DNA of 64,000 bases from Nitrospirillum viridazoti CBAmc (GTDB lineage: Bacteria > Pseudomonadota > Alphaproteobacteria > Azospirillales > Azospirillaceae): positions 723,501 to 787,500 of the forward strand of contig NZ_CP022112.1 in assembly GCF_000730165.1 (NCBI RefSeq), written 5' to 3'. Below, piece by piece: positions 46,284 through 54,514 of the stretch (its first letter is position 1; each line of letters opens with the position of its first letter). The notes under the pieces are model-generated. The model did no database searches. It worked only from the letters and a program-made list of their open reading frames with translations, and was not told the DNA's origin. A program made the translations under genes and the position numbers.

Positions 46284-46902
46284 GGGGCCGGCCGTATCGG
46301 GCCAGCAGGGTCCGCACCGCCTCGTCGATCACCCGGCCCACTTCGGCATCGTCCACCACCTGGTCCGCGGCCAGGAAGGTGGGCCAGAAGATCAGGTCGT
46401 TGATCATGCCCAGGAACTGGCGCGCCGCCAGGGGCACGTCATGGATGTCCATGGTGCCGGCCGCAATCTCGGACCGCAGGTAGGCATGCAGGCGGTTGAG
46501 GTAGGGTGCCTTGCCCCGCAGGAACAGCGCCTGGCCAAGCTCCGGGAAACGCGGCGCCTCCGCGATGATGACGCGGAACAGGGGGCCGGTATCGGGCTGG
46601 CGCAGCTTGCCGGCATAATCGTGGCCGATGGCGGTCAGCCCGGCGGTGGGGTTGCCGGCCGGCGGCAGCGGACGCTGCAGCTCCGGATCAACCTCCCACA
46701 ATTCCTCCATGATGCCTTCGAACAGGGCGGCCTTGGTGGGGAAGTGCTTGAACAGGGTGCCGGTGGAGATACCTGCCTCCCTGGCCACATGCGCCAGGGT
46801 GGTGCGGTCGTAGCCGTGCGACAGGAAGGCCCGGCCGGCGGCGGCCAAGGCCGCGGCGCGCTTTTCGGACTTCACACGTTCCCGGTACTTTTCCACAGCC
46901 AT
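46255..46902 (-). CDS. TetR-family transcriptional regulator
   Basis: Repressor of 215 residues. N-terminal HTH: TTLAHVAREAGISTGTLFKH followed by the F-P-T-K-A-A-L-F helix. The C-terminal ligand domain is of TetR_C_33/AefR-like type (LRQPDTGPLFRVIIAEAPRFPEL). ATG 46902 is chosen, with a GTG three codons upstream as alternative. A 39-base palindrome lies 20 bases upstream and is a good candidate autoregulatory operator. Same strand as the monooxygenase gene behind it; likely controls that gene and the divergent receptor. Confidence 0.9.
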   Translation of the reverse strand: MAVEKYRERVKSEKRAAALAAAGRAFLSHGYDRTTLAHVAREAGISTGTLFKHFPTKAALFEGIMEELWEVDPELQRPLPPAGNPTAGLTAIGHDYAGKLRQPDTGPLFRVIIAEAPRFPELGQALFLRGKAPYLNRLHAYLRSEIAAGTMDIHDVPLAARQFLGMINDLIFWPTFLAADQVVDDAEVGRVIDEAVRTLLARYGRPLKDGAARPV

Positions 46903-46921
46903 GGCCGACACATCCCCAATT

Positions 46922-46960
46922 CCAGCCGCAAGCCGCCTGTATACCGGCGGTTGCGGCTGG
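46922..46960. promoter_or_regulatory. Long palindrome, candidate TetR operator
   Basis: CCAGCCGCAA and TTGCGGCTGG arms frame an inner dyad CCGCC-T-GTATAC-C-GGCGG centred on GTATAC (one bulged G, one mismatch pair). It lies just upstream of the TetR start, where these proteins usually bind. A hairpin terminating the upstream minus-strand gene is the alternative, but no T-run follows. Confidence 0.6.
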
Positions 46961-46997
46961 GGTTAAGGAAACAGATGTTCCCCTTCAAAGAATGCTT

Positions 46998-48098
46998 TTA
47001 AAGGGGGCCATGGTTCAAATGTGGCAGGACATGGCGGGCGAACAGGTCGCATTCCCGCGCATGGGGATAGCCTGACAGGATGAAGGCCTCGATCCCCGCC
47101 GCCTGATAGGCCCGCAGCTTGGCCAGCACTTGGTCCGGATCGCCGACGATGGCAGCGCCGCAGCCGGAGCGGGCGCGGCCGATGCCGGTCCACAGGTTTT
47201 CCTCGACATAGCCGTCGGTGTCCGAGGCTTCGCGCAGGCCCGCCTGGCGGCTGACGCCCAGCGAGGCGCTGTCCAGCGACTGCTTGCGGATGCGTTCCCC
47301 CTCCGCCGCGTCCAGGTGGGATAGCAGGCGGTCGGCCGCCGCCCGCGCCGCCGCCTCCGTCTCGCGCACCACCACGTGGACGCGGTAGCCGAAGCGCAGC
47401 GTACGGCCGTGGCGGGCGGCGCGGGCCGACAGGTCGTCGACGATGGCCTTTACCTCGCCCAGGCGGTCCGGCCACATCAGGTAAACGTCCGCCCCCTTGG
47501 CCGCAGCCTCGCGCGCGTCATCCGACAGGCCGCCGAAGTAGAACAGCGGCGCCTTCCCGCTGACGGGCCGCACGCGCGGCGGCTCGACCGCGACCTGATA
47601 GAACTCGCCCTTGAAGTCCACCGCCTCTCCATTCAACAGGCTGCGCAGCAGGGCCATCAGTTCCGTCGTGCGGGTGTAGCGGGCGGCGCTGGGCAGTGTC
47701 TCGCCCGGCATGTCGCTGGAAATGATGTTGATGCTGAGCCGCCCCTGCAGCATCTGGTCCAGCGTCGCCAATTGGCGCGCCAGCTGCGGCGGCCACATCT
47801 CACCACAGCGGATAGCCACCAGCAGCTTCAGCCGGCGCAATAGCGGCGCCATGGCGGCGGCGAAGGCGGTGGTGTCGATGCCCAGGCTGTAGCCGGAGGG
47901 TAGAAGGATGTTATCGTATCCTCCCTTTTCCGCCGTCAGCACGATGTTCCGACAGTGCTCGAAACTGGACAGCAGGGCCGGATCGCGCACCCCCAGGAAT
48001 TCGTAGTCGTCGTCGCAGAGGGCAGAAAACCAGCTCACCTCACAACGGGGGGCGGCCGATAACGACGTCTGGGAGGACGGGGATGCGGTGTTCGACAT
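46998..48098 (-). CDS. LLM-class flavin-dependent monooxygenase (SsuD-like)
   Basis: Bacterial-luciferase-like two-component monooxygenase of 366 residues using FMNH2 and O2. SsuD-type segments: WFSALCDDDYEFLG, GGYDNILLPSGYSLGIDTTA, KLLVAIRCGEMWPPQLARQL, NIISSDMPGE and a Tyr-rich barrel end YFGGLSDDAREAAAKGADVYLMWPD. In alkanesulfonate monooxygenase the analogous regions bind the sulfonate and flavin. No SsuE-type flavin reductase is adjacent; the frameshifted FMN-binding gene at 22.5 kb is distant. Divergent from a TonB receptor over 313 bases. Substrate could be a sulfonate, a dimethyl sulfone-like compound or a heterocycle. Confidence 0.88.
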   Translation of the reverse strand: MSNTASPSSQTSLSAAPRCEVSWFSALCDDDYEFLGVRDPALLSSFEHCRNIVLTAEKGGYDNILLPSGYSLGIDTTAFAAAMAPLLRRLKLLVAIRCGEMWPPQLARQLATLDQMLQGRLSINIISSDMPGETLPSAARYTRTTELMALLRSLLNGEAVDFKGEFYQVAVEPPRVRPVSGKAPLFYFGGLSDDAREAAAKGADVYLMWPDRLGEVKAIVDDLSARAARHGRTLRFGYRVHVVVRETEAAARAAADRLLSHLDAAEGERIRKQSLDSASLGVSRQAGLREASDTDGYVEENLWTGIGRARSGCGAAIVGDPDQVLAKLRAYQAAGIEAFILSGYPHARECDLFARHVLPHLNHGPL

Positions 48099-48411
48099 GG
48101 GGGCTCAGGCCTTTCCATCTGGCTGGCATGCCTGGGGACCAGAATGGTTAAGCCCCTGAACATGAAGCGGAATTCGTGACACGAGGCAAGGTCCGGCAAG
48201 GCCCCTGCCCAGGCCCGCACACTCTCCACCCCACCGGTTTCCAGTTCAACTGATTTTTTGTGTGGAATGTCCATCACGCATACGGCAATTGTCCGAATTA
48301 GCAGTGAAGTTCGTTGACCGCGTTAATTTGTATGCTGAATATGTCCGTGAATAATCTTCAATAAACACATTATATGATGTGAAATAATGCAGCAGAAGGG
48401 GAGTTCGAGGG
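48099..48411. other. Divergent intergenic region, monooxygenase / TonB receptor
   Basis: 313 bases with no gene. The half nearest the receptor (from about 48250) is distinctly AT-rich and holds a sigma-70-type promoter match (48314-48342). The half nearest the monooxygenase is GC-rich. No copy of the TetR-type palindrome at 46922 was found here. Confidence 0.6.
48314..48342 (+). promoter_or_regulatory. Sigma-70-type promoter for the TonB receptor gene
   Basis: TTGACC at 48314-48319, a 17-base spacer, and GAATAT at 48337-48342 (4 of 6 to TATAAT). Inside an AT-rich tract 70 bases before the start codon. Confidence 0.45.
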
Positions 48412-50790
48412 ATGAAGATCGCCAACAGGGCCGCCATCGAACAGTCGCGTAAAGTAGGTTTGTCATTCCGTCTGCTGGGAACCGCCGCGCTGGCGCTGTC
48501 CCTGGCGGGCGCTGCCCATGCGGCCGAGGCCACGTCCACGGATGACGACGCGCTGACCGAGATCATCGTGACGGCGCAGAAGCGGGGGGAGAACCTGACC
48601 TCGGTTCCGGTCGCGATGTCGGTGGTGACGGGCGACGCCCTGGCCCATGCCGGCGTCAGCACTTCGGAATCCCTACCCAACCTGGTGCCGGGCGTGACCT
48701 TCCGCAAAGGCACCACCAACAAGAACTCCGCCCTCAACATCCGCGGCATCGGCACCCTGTCGTTCAGCTCGGGTGCCGAGCCCAGCGTGTCCACCGTGGT
48801 GGACGGCGTAGTCTACGCCCGTTCCGGCATGGCGGTGACCGACCTGCTGGACATCGACCGGGTGGAGGTGCTGCGGGGACCCCAGGGGACGTTGTTCGGC
48901 AAGAACGCGTCGGCCGGCGTCATCAACATCGTGACGGCAGAGCCCAAGCCCAGCTTCGGCGGCTATGCCGAGGCATCCGGCGCCGACAATGGCGAGGTAC
49001 GGCTGCGCAGCAGCGTCTCCGCCCCCATCAGCAGCGACCTCGTGGCCCAGCTGGCGGCGTTTTATGGTCACGCCGACGGCAACGGCCGCAATGTCCACAA
49101 CGGCCACGACATCAATGGCTATGACCACAAGGGCGCCCGGGCCAAGCTGCAGTGGACGCCCACCGACGCGGTCAAGGTCACCTTCATCGGCGACTATGCC
49201 GAGGCCGACGACAATTGCTGCGCCGAATCCATCCAGATCATCTCCAACAGCGCTGCCAACGTACGCGGCCTGATCCCGGCCTTGTCGCCCGTGTATCCCT
49301 CGGCGACCAACAAAGACATCAACAACGACGTCGACCCCCACACCAAGGATCGCAACTTCGGCGCCTCCGTCCAGGTGGACTGGGCGTTGCCGGCGGGGAC
49401 CTTCACCTCCATCTCCGCCTGGCGCGGCTGGCACAATGTGGAAACCCGGGACGGTGATTTCACCGCCAGCTACCCGGCCTACGTGGGATCGTCCGTGCCC
49501 GGCGGCAGCACCAGCCTGACCGACCACGGCTATGTCGACCTGAACCAGTATTCGCAGGAACTGCGCTATGCCTCCGACCTGGGGGGCCGGTTCGATTATG
49601 TCGGCGGGTTCTTCTTCTTCCATACCGACACCAAGGAACGCTTCATCCGGTCGGACGTCACCTGCACCGCCTCCACCCTGGCGGCGCTGGGCAACGGCAA
49701 CATCCCGTGCGCGTCCGGCAGTTCCACCTACGCCCGCGCCTCCGGCACGGCGGTGGACAGCGTGACCACCAACAACGAGGCGCTGTTCGGCCAGGGTACC
49801 TATCACATCACCGACGATTTCCGCCTGACCTTCGGCGGCCGCCTGACACATGACGAGCTGGACTACACCTTCCAGCGCGTGGCCACCGCCACCGGTTTCG
49901 CCGGCATCGGCGCCAGCTTCGCCAGCGCCAACAACTACAGCCGCAACGACGCGTCGGCCAAGGCGGGCGTGCAGTACGACCTCGGCCCCAACACCATGGC
50001 TTACTTCACCTATTCCCAGGGCTACAAGGGGCCGGCCTACAACATCTTCTTCAACATGGCGGCCAACAACACCGGCCGCCTGTCGCCGGAAACCTCCAAC
50101 GCCTATGAGGTGGGGCTGAAGACCTCCGCCTTGGACAACAAGGTCGTGGCCAGCCTGGCGCTGTTCCGCGACGACATCGACGGCTTCCAGACCAACAGCT
50201 TCACCAACATCAATGGCGCCGTGGTCAGCACCTTGGTCAACGCCGGCACGGTCCGCACCCAGGGCGTGGAACTGGATTTCCTGACGCGGCCCCTGCCCGG
50301 CCTGACGCTGAACGGGGGTGCCGCCTACACTGACGCCACCATCGTGCAGTTCGCCTGCCCCACCGGCGCGCCGGCCACCTGCTATTACCCCAATGGCAAG
50401 GTGCTACCTTATGCGCCCAAATGGAAGCTGACGGCGGACGCGGCCTACAAGCTGCCCCTGCCCGACAGCGTGCCGGTCGGCGTGACCATCGACACCAGCT
50501 ATTCCTGGCGCTCCAACCAGCAGATGGACATCGGCGAATCCCCGGCCACCATCCAGCAGGCCTACGGCATCTGGAACCTGGGCGTGGACTTCGCAGCGCC
50601 GGAGGACCGCTTCGTCGTCCGCCTCTATGCCCAAAACCTGCTGAACCAGTTCTATGCCGTATCCAAGGTGCCCGACAGCGCCACCAGTGTGGTCAACGGT
50701 ATCGCCGTGCCCTCCACCACCTATGTGCGCCTGGGCGTGCCGCGCGATGCCCAGCGCATCCTGGGCCTGGGCATCCGGACGAAGTTCTGA
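48412..50790 (+). CDS. TonB-dependent outer-membrane receptor (catabolic type)
   Basis: Receptor of 792 residues. Signal peptide about 1-41; TonB box EIIVTAQKR; plug with SVPVAMSVVTGD, NKNSALNIRGIGT and the LRGPQGTLFGKNASAGVINI motif; barrel ending in the aromatic GLGIRTKF. The EIIVTAQKR type is the large group in alphaproteobacteria that imports aromatic, carbohydrate and xenobiotic compounds rather than siderophores. GGGGAG and GAGGG precede the ATG. It is followed after 13 bases by an MFS transporter and then a cyclase-family hydrolase, an apparent uptake operon. Confidence 0.93.
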   Translation: MKIANRAAIEQSRKVGLSFRLLGTAALALSLAGAAHAAEATSTDDDALTEIIVTAQKRGENLTSVPVAMSVVTGDALAHAGVSTSESLPNLVPGVTFRKGTTNKNSALNIRGIGTLSFSSGAEPSVSTVVDGVVYARSGMAVTDLLDIDRVEVLRGPQGTLFGKNASAGVINIVTAEPKPSFGGYAEASGADNGEVRLRSSVSAPISSDLVAQLAAFYGHADGNGRNVHNGHDINGYDHKGARAKLQWTPTDAVKVTFIGDYAEADDNCCAESIQIISNSAANVRGLIPALSPVYPSATNKDINNDVDPHTKDRNFGASVQVDWALPAGTFTSISAWRGWHNVETRDGDFTASYPAYVGSSVPGGSTSLTDHGYVDLNQYSQELRYASDLGGRFDYVGGFFFFHTDTKERFIRSDVTCTASTLAALGNGNIPCASGSSTYARASGTAVDSVTTNNEALFGQGTYHITDDFRLTFGGRLTHDELDYTFQRVATATGFAGIGASFASANNYSRNDASAKAGVQYDLGPNTMAYFTYSQGYKGPAYNIFFNMAANNTGRLSPETSNAYEVGLKTSALDNKVVASLALFRDDIDGFQTNSFTNINGAVVSTLVNAGTVRTQGVELDFLTRPLPGLTLNGGAAYTDATIVQFACPTGAPATCYYPNGKVLPYAPKWKLTADAAYKLPLPDSVPVGVTIDTSYSWRSNQQMDIGESPATIQQAYGIWNLGVDFAAPEDRFVVRLYAQNLLNQFYAVSKVPDSATSVVNGIAVPSTTYVRLGVPRDAQRILGLGIRTKF

Positions 50791-50803
50791 GTAGGCTGAC
50801 GGC

Positions 50804-52093
50804 ATGACGACGCAGACCGACACCGGCCCGGACGGTGTGACCGAGGCGCCCGCCGAAGCGCCCGAGCTTGCGGCCCGCCGCCCCCTGGGCTGGGCGCCGT
50901 GGCTGGTGCTGGCCTGCGTCTTCGCCGCCACGGCCCTGAACTACGCCGACCGGCAGAGCATGGCCCTGCTGAAGCCCTTGATCGACGCCGATCTGGGCTG
51001 GGCGCAGGAGGATTACGGCCTGGTCATGACCGCCTTCCAGGCCGCCGGCATGCTGGCCCTGGTCGGGGCCGGCTGGTTCATCGACCGGGTGGGCCTGCGC
51101 TGGGGCTATCCCCTGGCGGTGGCGGCGTGGAGCTTGGCGGCCATGGCCCATGCCGGCGCCCGCACCACCGGGCAGTTCCTGGCCTGCCGCCTGGCCCTGG
51201 GCGTGGCGGAGGCCGCCAACACCCCGGCGGCGGCAAAGGCGGTGGCGCGCTGGTTCCCGGCCGATCGCCGCTCCATCGCCATCGGCCTGATGAACGCCGC
51301 GCCCAACGTGGGCGCGGTGGCGACCCCCCTGATCCTGCCCTGGCTGGCGCTGGAATGGGGCTGGCACGTCACCTTCTTCCTCACCGGCGCCGCCGGTCTC
51401 ATCTGGCTGGTGGCCTGGTTCCTGCTGCCCGCGCGGCCCCGGGTTCAGGCCGTGGCCGCACCCGTCGAGGACCAGGCGGCCTGGTCCTGGCGGCGCCTGC
51501 TGACCGATCGCCACTGCTGGGCGGTGGCCGGGGCCAAGTTCCTGACCGACCCGGTCTGGTGGTTCATGCTGCTGTGGATGCCGGACTTCTTCCATCAGCG
51601 CTTTGATCTCGACATGCGCCATATCGGGGCGCCGGTGGCCACGGTCTACGCCCTGGCCACGGTGGGGGCGCTGCTGGGCGGCATCGTGCCGGCGCGCCTG
51701 CTGGCGGCGGGCGTGTCGCCCAGCCGGGTGCGCTGGATCCCCATGGCGGCCTCGGCCGTGCTGGTGCTGCCCCTGCCGCTGGCGCTCTGGGCTGACAGCC
51801 CTTGGCCGGCGGTGCTGTTGGTCGGGCTGGTGCTGGCGGCGCACCAGGGGTTCTCCACCAACGTCTTCGCGCTGGCGGCCGACGCCTTCCCCGTGCGCAT
51901 GGTGGGCACGGCCATCGGTGTCGGCGCCTTCTGTGGCAATCTGGGCGGCGTGCTGATTCTGCAGGCCACCAGCTGGCTGTCGGCCCATGGCGGCTATCAC
52001 CCGCTGTTCATCTATTGCGCCGTGGCCTATGGCCTGGCCTTTCTGCTGGTGCGGGTCCTGATCCCGCGCGTGCGGGTGGGGGAAGGGGCATGA
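50804..52093 (+). CDS. MFS transporter, anion:cation symporter type
   Basis: Twelve-helix major facilitator of 429 residues. NYADRQSMA after helix 1, GLRWGYPLAVAAWSL and the cytoplasmic PADRRSIAIGLMNAAPNVGA follow the ExuT/GudP pattern of ACS-family symporters for organic acids. WWFMLLWMPDFFHQRF corresponds to helix 7. It would move the substrate that the TonB receptor brings into the periplasm across the inner membrane. Preceding gene lies 13 bases upstream; the next, 168 bases away. Confidence 0.9.
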   Translation: MTTQTDTGPDGVTEAPAEAPELAARRPLGWAPWLVLACVFAATALNYADRQSMALLKPLIDADLGWAQEDYGLVMTAFQAAGMLALVGAGWFIDRVGLRWGYPLAVAAWSLAAMAHAGARTTGQFLACRLALGVAEAANTPAAAKAVARWFPADRRSIAIGLMNAAPNVGAVATPLILPWLALEWGWHVTFFLTGAAGLIWLVAWFLLPARPRVQAVAAPVEDQAAWSWRRLLTDRHCWAVAGAKFLTDPVWWFMLLWMPDFFHQRFDLDMRHIGAPVATVYALATVGALLGGIVPARLLAAGVSPSRVRWIPMAASAVLVLPLPLALWADSPWPAVLLVGLVLAAHQGFSTNVFALAADAFPVRMVGTAIGVGAFCGNLGGVLILQATSWLSAHGGYHPLFIYCAVAYGLAFLLVRVLIPRVRVGEGA

Positions 52094-52261
52094 TCTATTT
52101 GCCCCGTCGATGGCGACGCATGGGTTTTATCGATTTTCCTTTTACCCTCGCGCCCCGGTCTAATGCGGACCCAAGACGGGAGGAATAAGGACACCAGCGT
52201 ATCCGGGTCATAAACCCGAGCGGTCCCGTCGTCCGTGGTAGTACAGACAGGAACCGGCAGC

Positions 52262-53038
52262 ATGGCCCGCACCTTCATCGACATCTCCGTCACCCTCGAC
52301 AACGACGTGGTGGCCGACCCGCCCTTCATGCGCCCACATATCGAGTACCAGACGCATAAGGACACGCTGCATGAGTTGACGGTGTTCTTCCCCGAACTGG
52401 ATCCCAACGACATGCCGGATGCGGAGTTCGCGGCAGCCGAGACCGTGCGCCTGTCCACTCACAACGGCACCCATCTGGACGCGCCCTGGCACTACGCCTC
52501 CACCATGAACAAAGGGGAGCGGGCCATCACCATCGATGAGGTGCCGCTGGAATGGTGCTTCAACCCCGGTGTGAAGCTGGACTTCCGCCACCTGCCCGAC
52601 GGCCATGTGGTCAGCGCGGCGGAGGTTGAGGCGGAACTGGCCCGCATCGGCCATACCTTGCAGCCGCTGGACATCGTGCTGGTCAACACGCGGGCCGGTT
52701 CCCGCTACGGTCACGCCGACTTCCTAGGCGCCGGCTGCGGCATGGGGCGGGAGGCGACGCTATACCTGACGGAACGCGGCGTGCGTGTCACCGGCACCGA
52801 CGCGTGGAGCTGGGACGCCCCCTTCCCCCACACCGCCAAGAAGTTCGCCCAGACCAAGGACGTGGGCCTGATCTGGGAAGGCCACAAGGCCGGCCGCGAC
52901 ATCGGTTATTGCCACTTGGAAAAGTTGTACAATCTGGAGGCCCTGCCCGCCACCGGCTTCACCGTCAGCTGCTTCCCGGCCAAGATCAAAGGTGCCTCGG
53001 CCGGCTGGACCCGGGCGGTCGCCATCATCGATGGGTAA
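52262..53038 (+). CDS. Cyclase-family metal-dependent hydrolase (PF04199 type)
   Basis: Metal-dependent hydrolase of 258 residues in the family of kynurenine formamidase, isatin hydrolase and polyketide cyclases. The metal-binding signature is HNGTHLDAPWHY near residues 75-86, with further His/Glu in IWEGHKAGRDIG. GTDAWSWDAPFPHTAKKF and GFTVSCFPAKI are typical of an uncharacterised subgroup. The ATG at 52262 fits an AGGAA site about 8 bases upstream. It may open a lactone, lactam or amide ring of the molecule imported by the two upstream genes. The family is far from the kynU locus, so a role in tryptophan breakdown is possible but not indicated. Confidence 0.88.
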   Translation: MARTFIDISVTLDNDVVADPPFMRPHIEYQTHKDTLHELTVFFPELDPNDMPDAEFAAAETVRLSTHNGTHLDAPWHYASTMNKGERAITIDEVPLEWCFNPGVKLDFRHLPDGHVVSAAEVEAELARIGHTLQPLDIVLVNTRAGSRYGHADFLGAGCGMGREATLYLTERGVRVTGTDAWSWDAPFPHTAKKFAQTKDVGLIWEGHKAGRDIGYCHLEKLYNLEALPATGFTVSCFPAKIKGASAGWTRAVAIIDG

Positions 53039-53224
53039 AGCCGGCAGATGCGACGCCATACAACCAAAATAAGAAATTTTTTCGGCTCTACCACTTTTCA
53101 AATTGACGATTGGTGCATTGCGGCACACCTTATGCGTGCCCTGTCGCACATGCGAACAATTTAAGGCCGCGCGCTGCGGCACGCATCGTCCTGGGCGTCA
53201 ACCCTTTGAAAAATGGAGATCGGA

Positions 53225-53488
53225 ATGGCCGGCGTGACTGAATTCACCAACACCCGCATCTCGGGCCACGGCGCCAACATCGCGGGGGGCATCGGCAGCT
53301 ATGTCTGGGGTGGCCCCTCCCCCAACGTCACCATCTTCGCCGTGACGGGCCAGGGCCTGTCGAAGGGTGAGGAATACATCATCACCGCCACCGTCCTGCT
53401 GGGCCCGGCGCTACCCGTTCCCTTTGTCGTCACCTACACGGGCCAAATGGCCGGCGCGCCGGCCATCGCCACCTTCGAGGCGGTCTGA
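53225..53488 (+). CDS. Small protein of unknown function
   Basis: Protein of 87 residues, beta-rich by composition (alternating hydrophobic and small residues, many Gly, Val, Thr) with no signal peptide, membrane helix, Cys or metal motif. Segments: GGIGSYVWGGPSPNVTIFAV, EEYIITATVLLG, PFVVTYTGQMAG. GGAG lies 6 nt before the ATG at 53225; an ATG at 53213 overlaps that site. A good terminator follows at 53519. A standalone gene with its own ribosome site and terminator between the cyclase and AraC genes; not recognised. Confidence 0.55.
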   Translation: MAGVTEFTNTRISGHGANIAGGIGSYVWGGPSPNVTIFAVTGQGLSKGEEYIITATVLLGPALPVPFVVTYTGQMAGAPAIATFEAV

Positions 53489-53518
53489 CCCTCCGCATGG
53501 TCCCTCTGGGATTAAGGG

Positions 53519-53548
53519 CAGGGCGGCATCCGGTTGGGGGCCGCCCTG
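53519..53548 (+). terminator. Terminator after the 87-residue gene
   Basis: Nine-pair stem CAGGGCGGC / GCCGCCCTG with a 12-base loop, followed by TTCGTT. It sits between the convergent small gene and the AraC gene (stop at 53554) and could serve both. Confidence 0.65.
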
Positions 53549-53553
53549 TTCGT

Positions 53554-54357
53554 TCAGGCACGCAGGTAACGGCTGGGTGGCACACCCAGCAGGCGCTTGA
53601 ACATGCTGGTGAAGGCGGCGGGGCTGTCATAGCCCAGATCCAGCGCCACGGTGGTCACCGGGTCCCCCGCCACCAGCCGGGGCAAGGCCGCGAACAGGCA
53701 GGCTTGCTGGCGCCAGGCGGCGAAGCTGAGGCCGGTTTCGCCCCGGAACTGGCGGGTAAAGGACCGGCGGCTCATGCCCAATTCATGGGCCCAGCCATCG
53801 ATGGTGGCGTGCGGGTCGGGATCGGCCACGAAGGCGCGGCAGCGGGCCGCCAACCGCGCATCGGTGGGCAGCGGCATGGACAACGGCAGCACGGGCAGCG
53901 ACGCCAGGTCATGCAGCAGCAGGGCCATGATCATGCCGCCACGGCTTTCTGCCGGCACATCATCCACCGGCAGTTCCGCCGCTTCCATCAGCAGGGCATG
54001 CACCAGCGGCGTCACGCCCACCACCTGGCAGCGACCGCCGCCAGGGGCCAGGGTGTCGGGCCCGCGCGCAGCCGGCAGCACGGTCGGGTCGATGTATAGG
54101 CTGCGCATCGCGGCGGGGCCCACCACCACCGCCACCTCATGCACCACGCCGGCCGGGATCCACACGGCCCGCTCCGCCGGGACCATCCAGGCGCCCTGCG
54201 CGGTCGCCACCGTCATGACGCCCCGGATGACATACAGCAGCTGGCAGCGCCGATGCTGGTGCGGCGGCAGCACGTGCCCCGGCGGATAGTCGTTGCCCAG
54301 CGCGAAGACCGGCTGCGGCGCCGTCTCGTAAACCTGGGAGCGGACGTCGCGGACCAT
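53554..54357 (-). CDS. AraC-family transcriptional regulator
   Basis: 267 residues: an N-terminal cupin sensor (YPPGHVLPPHQHRRCQLLYV, with His residues typical of the fold; IPAGVVHEV) and a C-terminal double HTH, HTH_18 (GWAHELGMSRRSFTRQFRGE; VALDLGYDSPAAFTSMFKRL). The class often represses or activates a divergent efflux pump in response to a small molecule. A 21-base direct repeat, the spacing AraC proteins favour, is just upstream. Divergent from the MFS gene at 54515. Confidence 0.92.
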   Translation of the reverse strand: MVRDVRSQVYETAPQPVFALGNDYPPGHVLPPHQHRRCQLLYVIRGVMTVATAQGAWMVPAERAVWIPAGVVHEVAVVVGPAAMRSLYIDPTVLPAARGPDTLAPGGGRCQVVGVTPLVHALLMEAAELPVDDVPAESRGGMIMALLLHDLASLPVLPLSMPLPTDARLAARCRAFVADPDPHATIDGWAHELGMSRRSFTRQFRGETGLSFAAWRQQACLFAALPRLVAGDPVTTVALDLGYDSPAAFTSMFKRLLGVPPSRYLRA

Positions 54358-54376
54358 AAACGTATCTCTCTCCTGG

Positions 54377-54403
54377 TTGGCCCAGTCCCGGAATAGTTTG
54401 GCC
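54377..54403. promoter_or_regulatory. Direct repeat, candidate AraC-regulator operator
   Basis: TTGGCC at 54377-54382 and again at 54398-54403, exactly 21 bases apart (two helical turns), in the divergent region between the AraC gene and the MFS gene. This geometry is the classic binding mode of AraC-family dimers. Whether the half-sites extend beyond six bases could not be judged. Confidence 0.5.
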
Positions 54404-54514
54404 TAAAGACGAAAGCAGGCCGCCAGCATGCGCGCTAGCTTGTCCATCGGCCGCCGAAATGCAAGGGGGCTGGTTGGGAAATCGGGAGGTCGCGGCGCCA
54501 CGCGGCCCCATGGG

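Noticed and set aside
46975-47000. CCCCTT ... AAGGGG stem as terminator of the monooxygenase gene
   Set aside because: Only six pairs with a long loop and no T-run on the minus strand.
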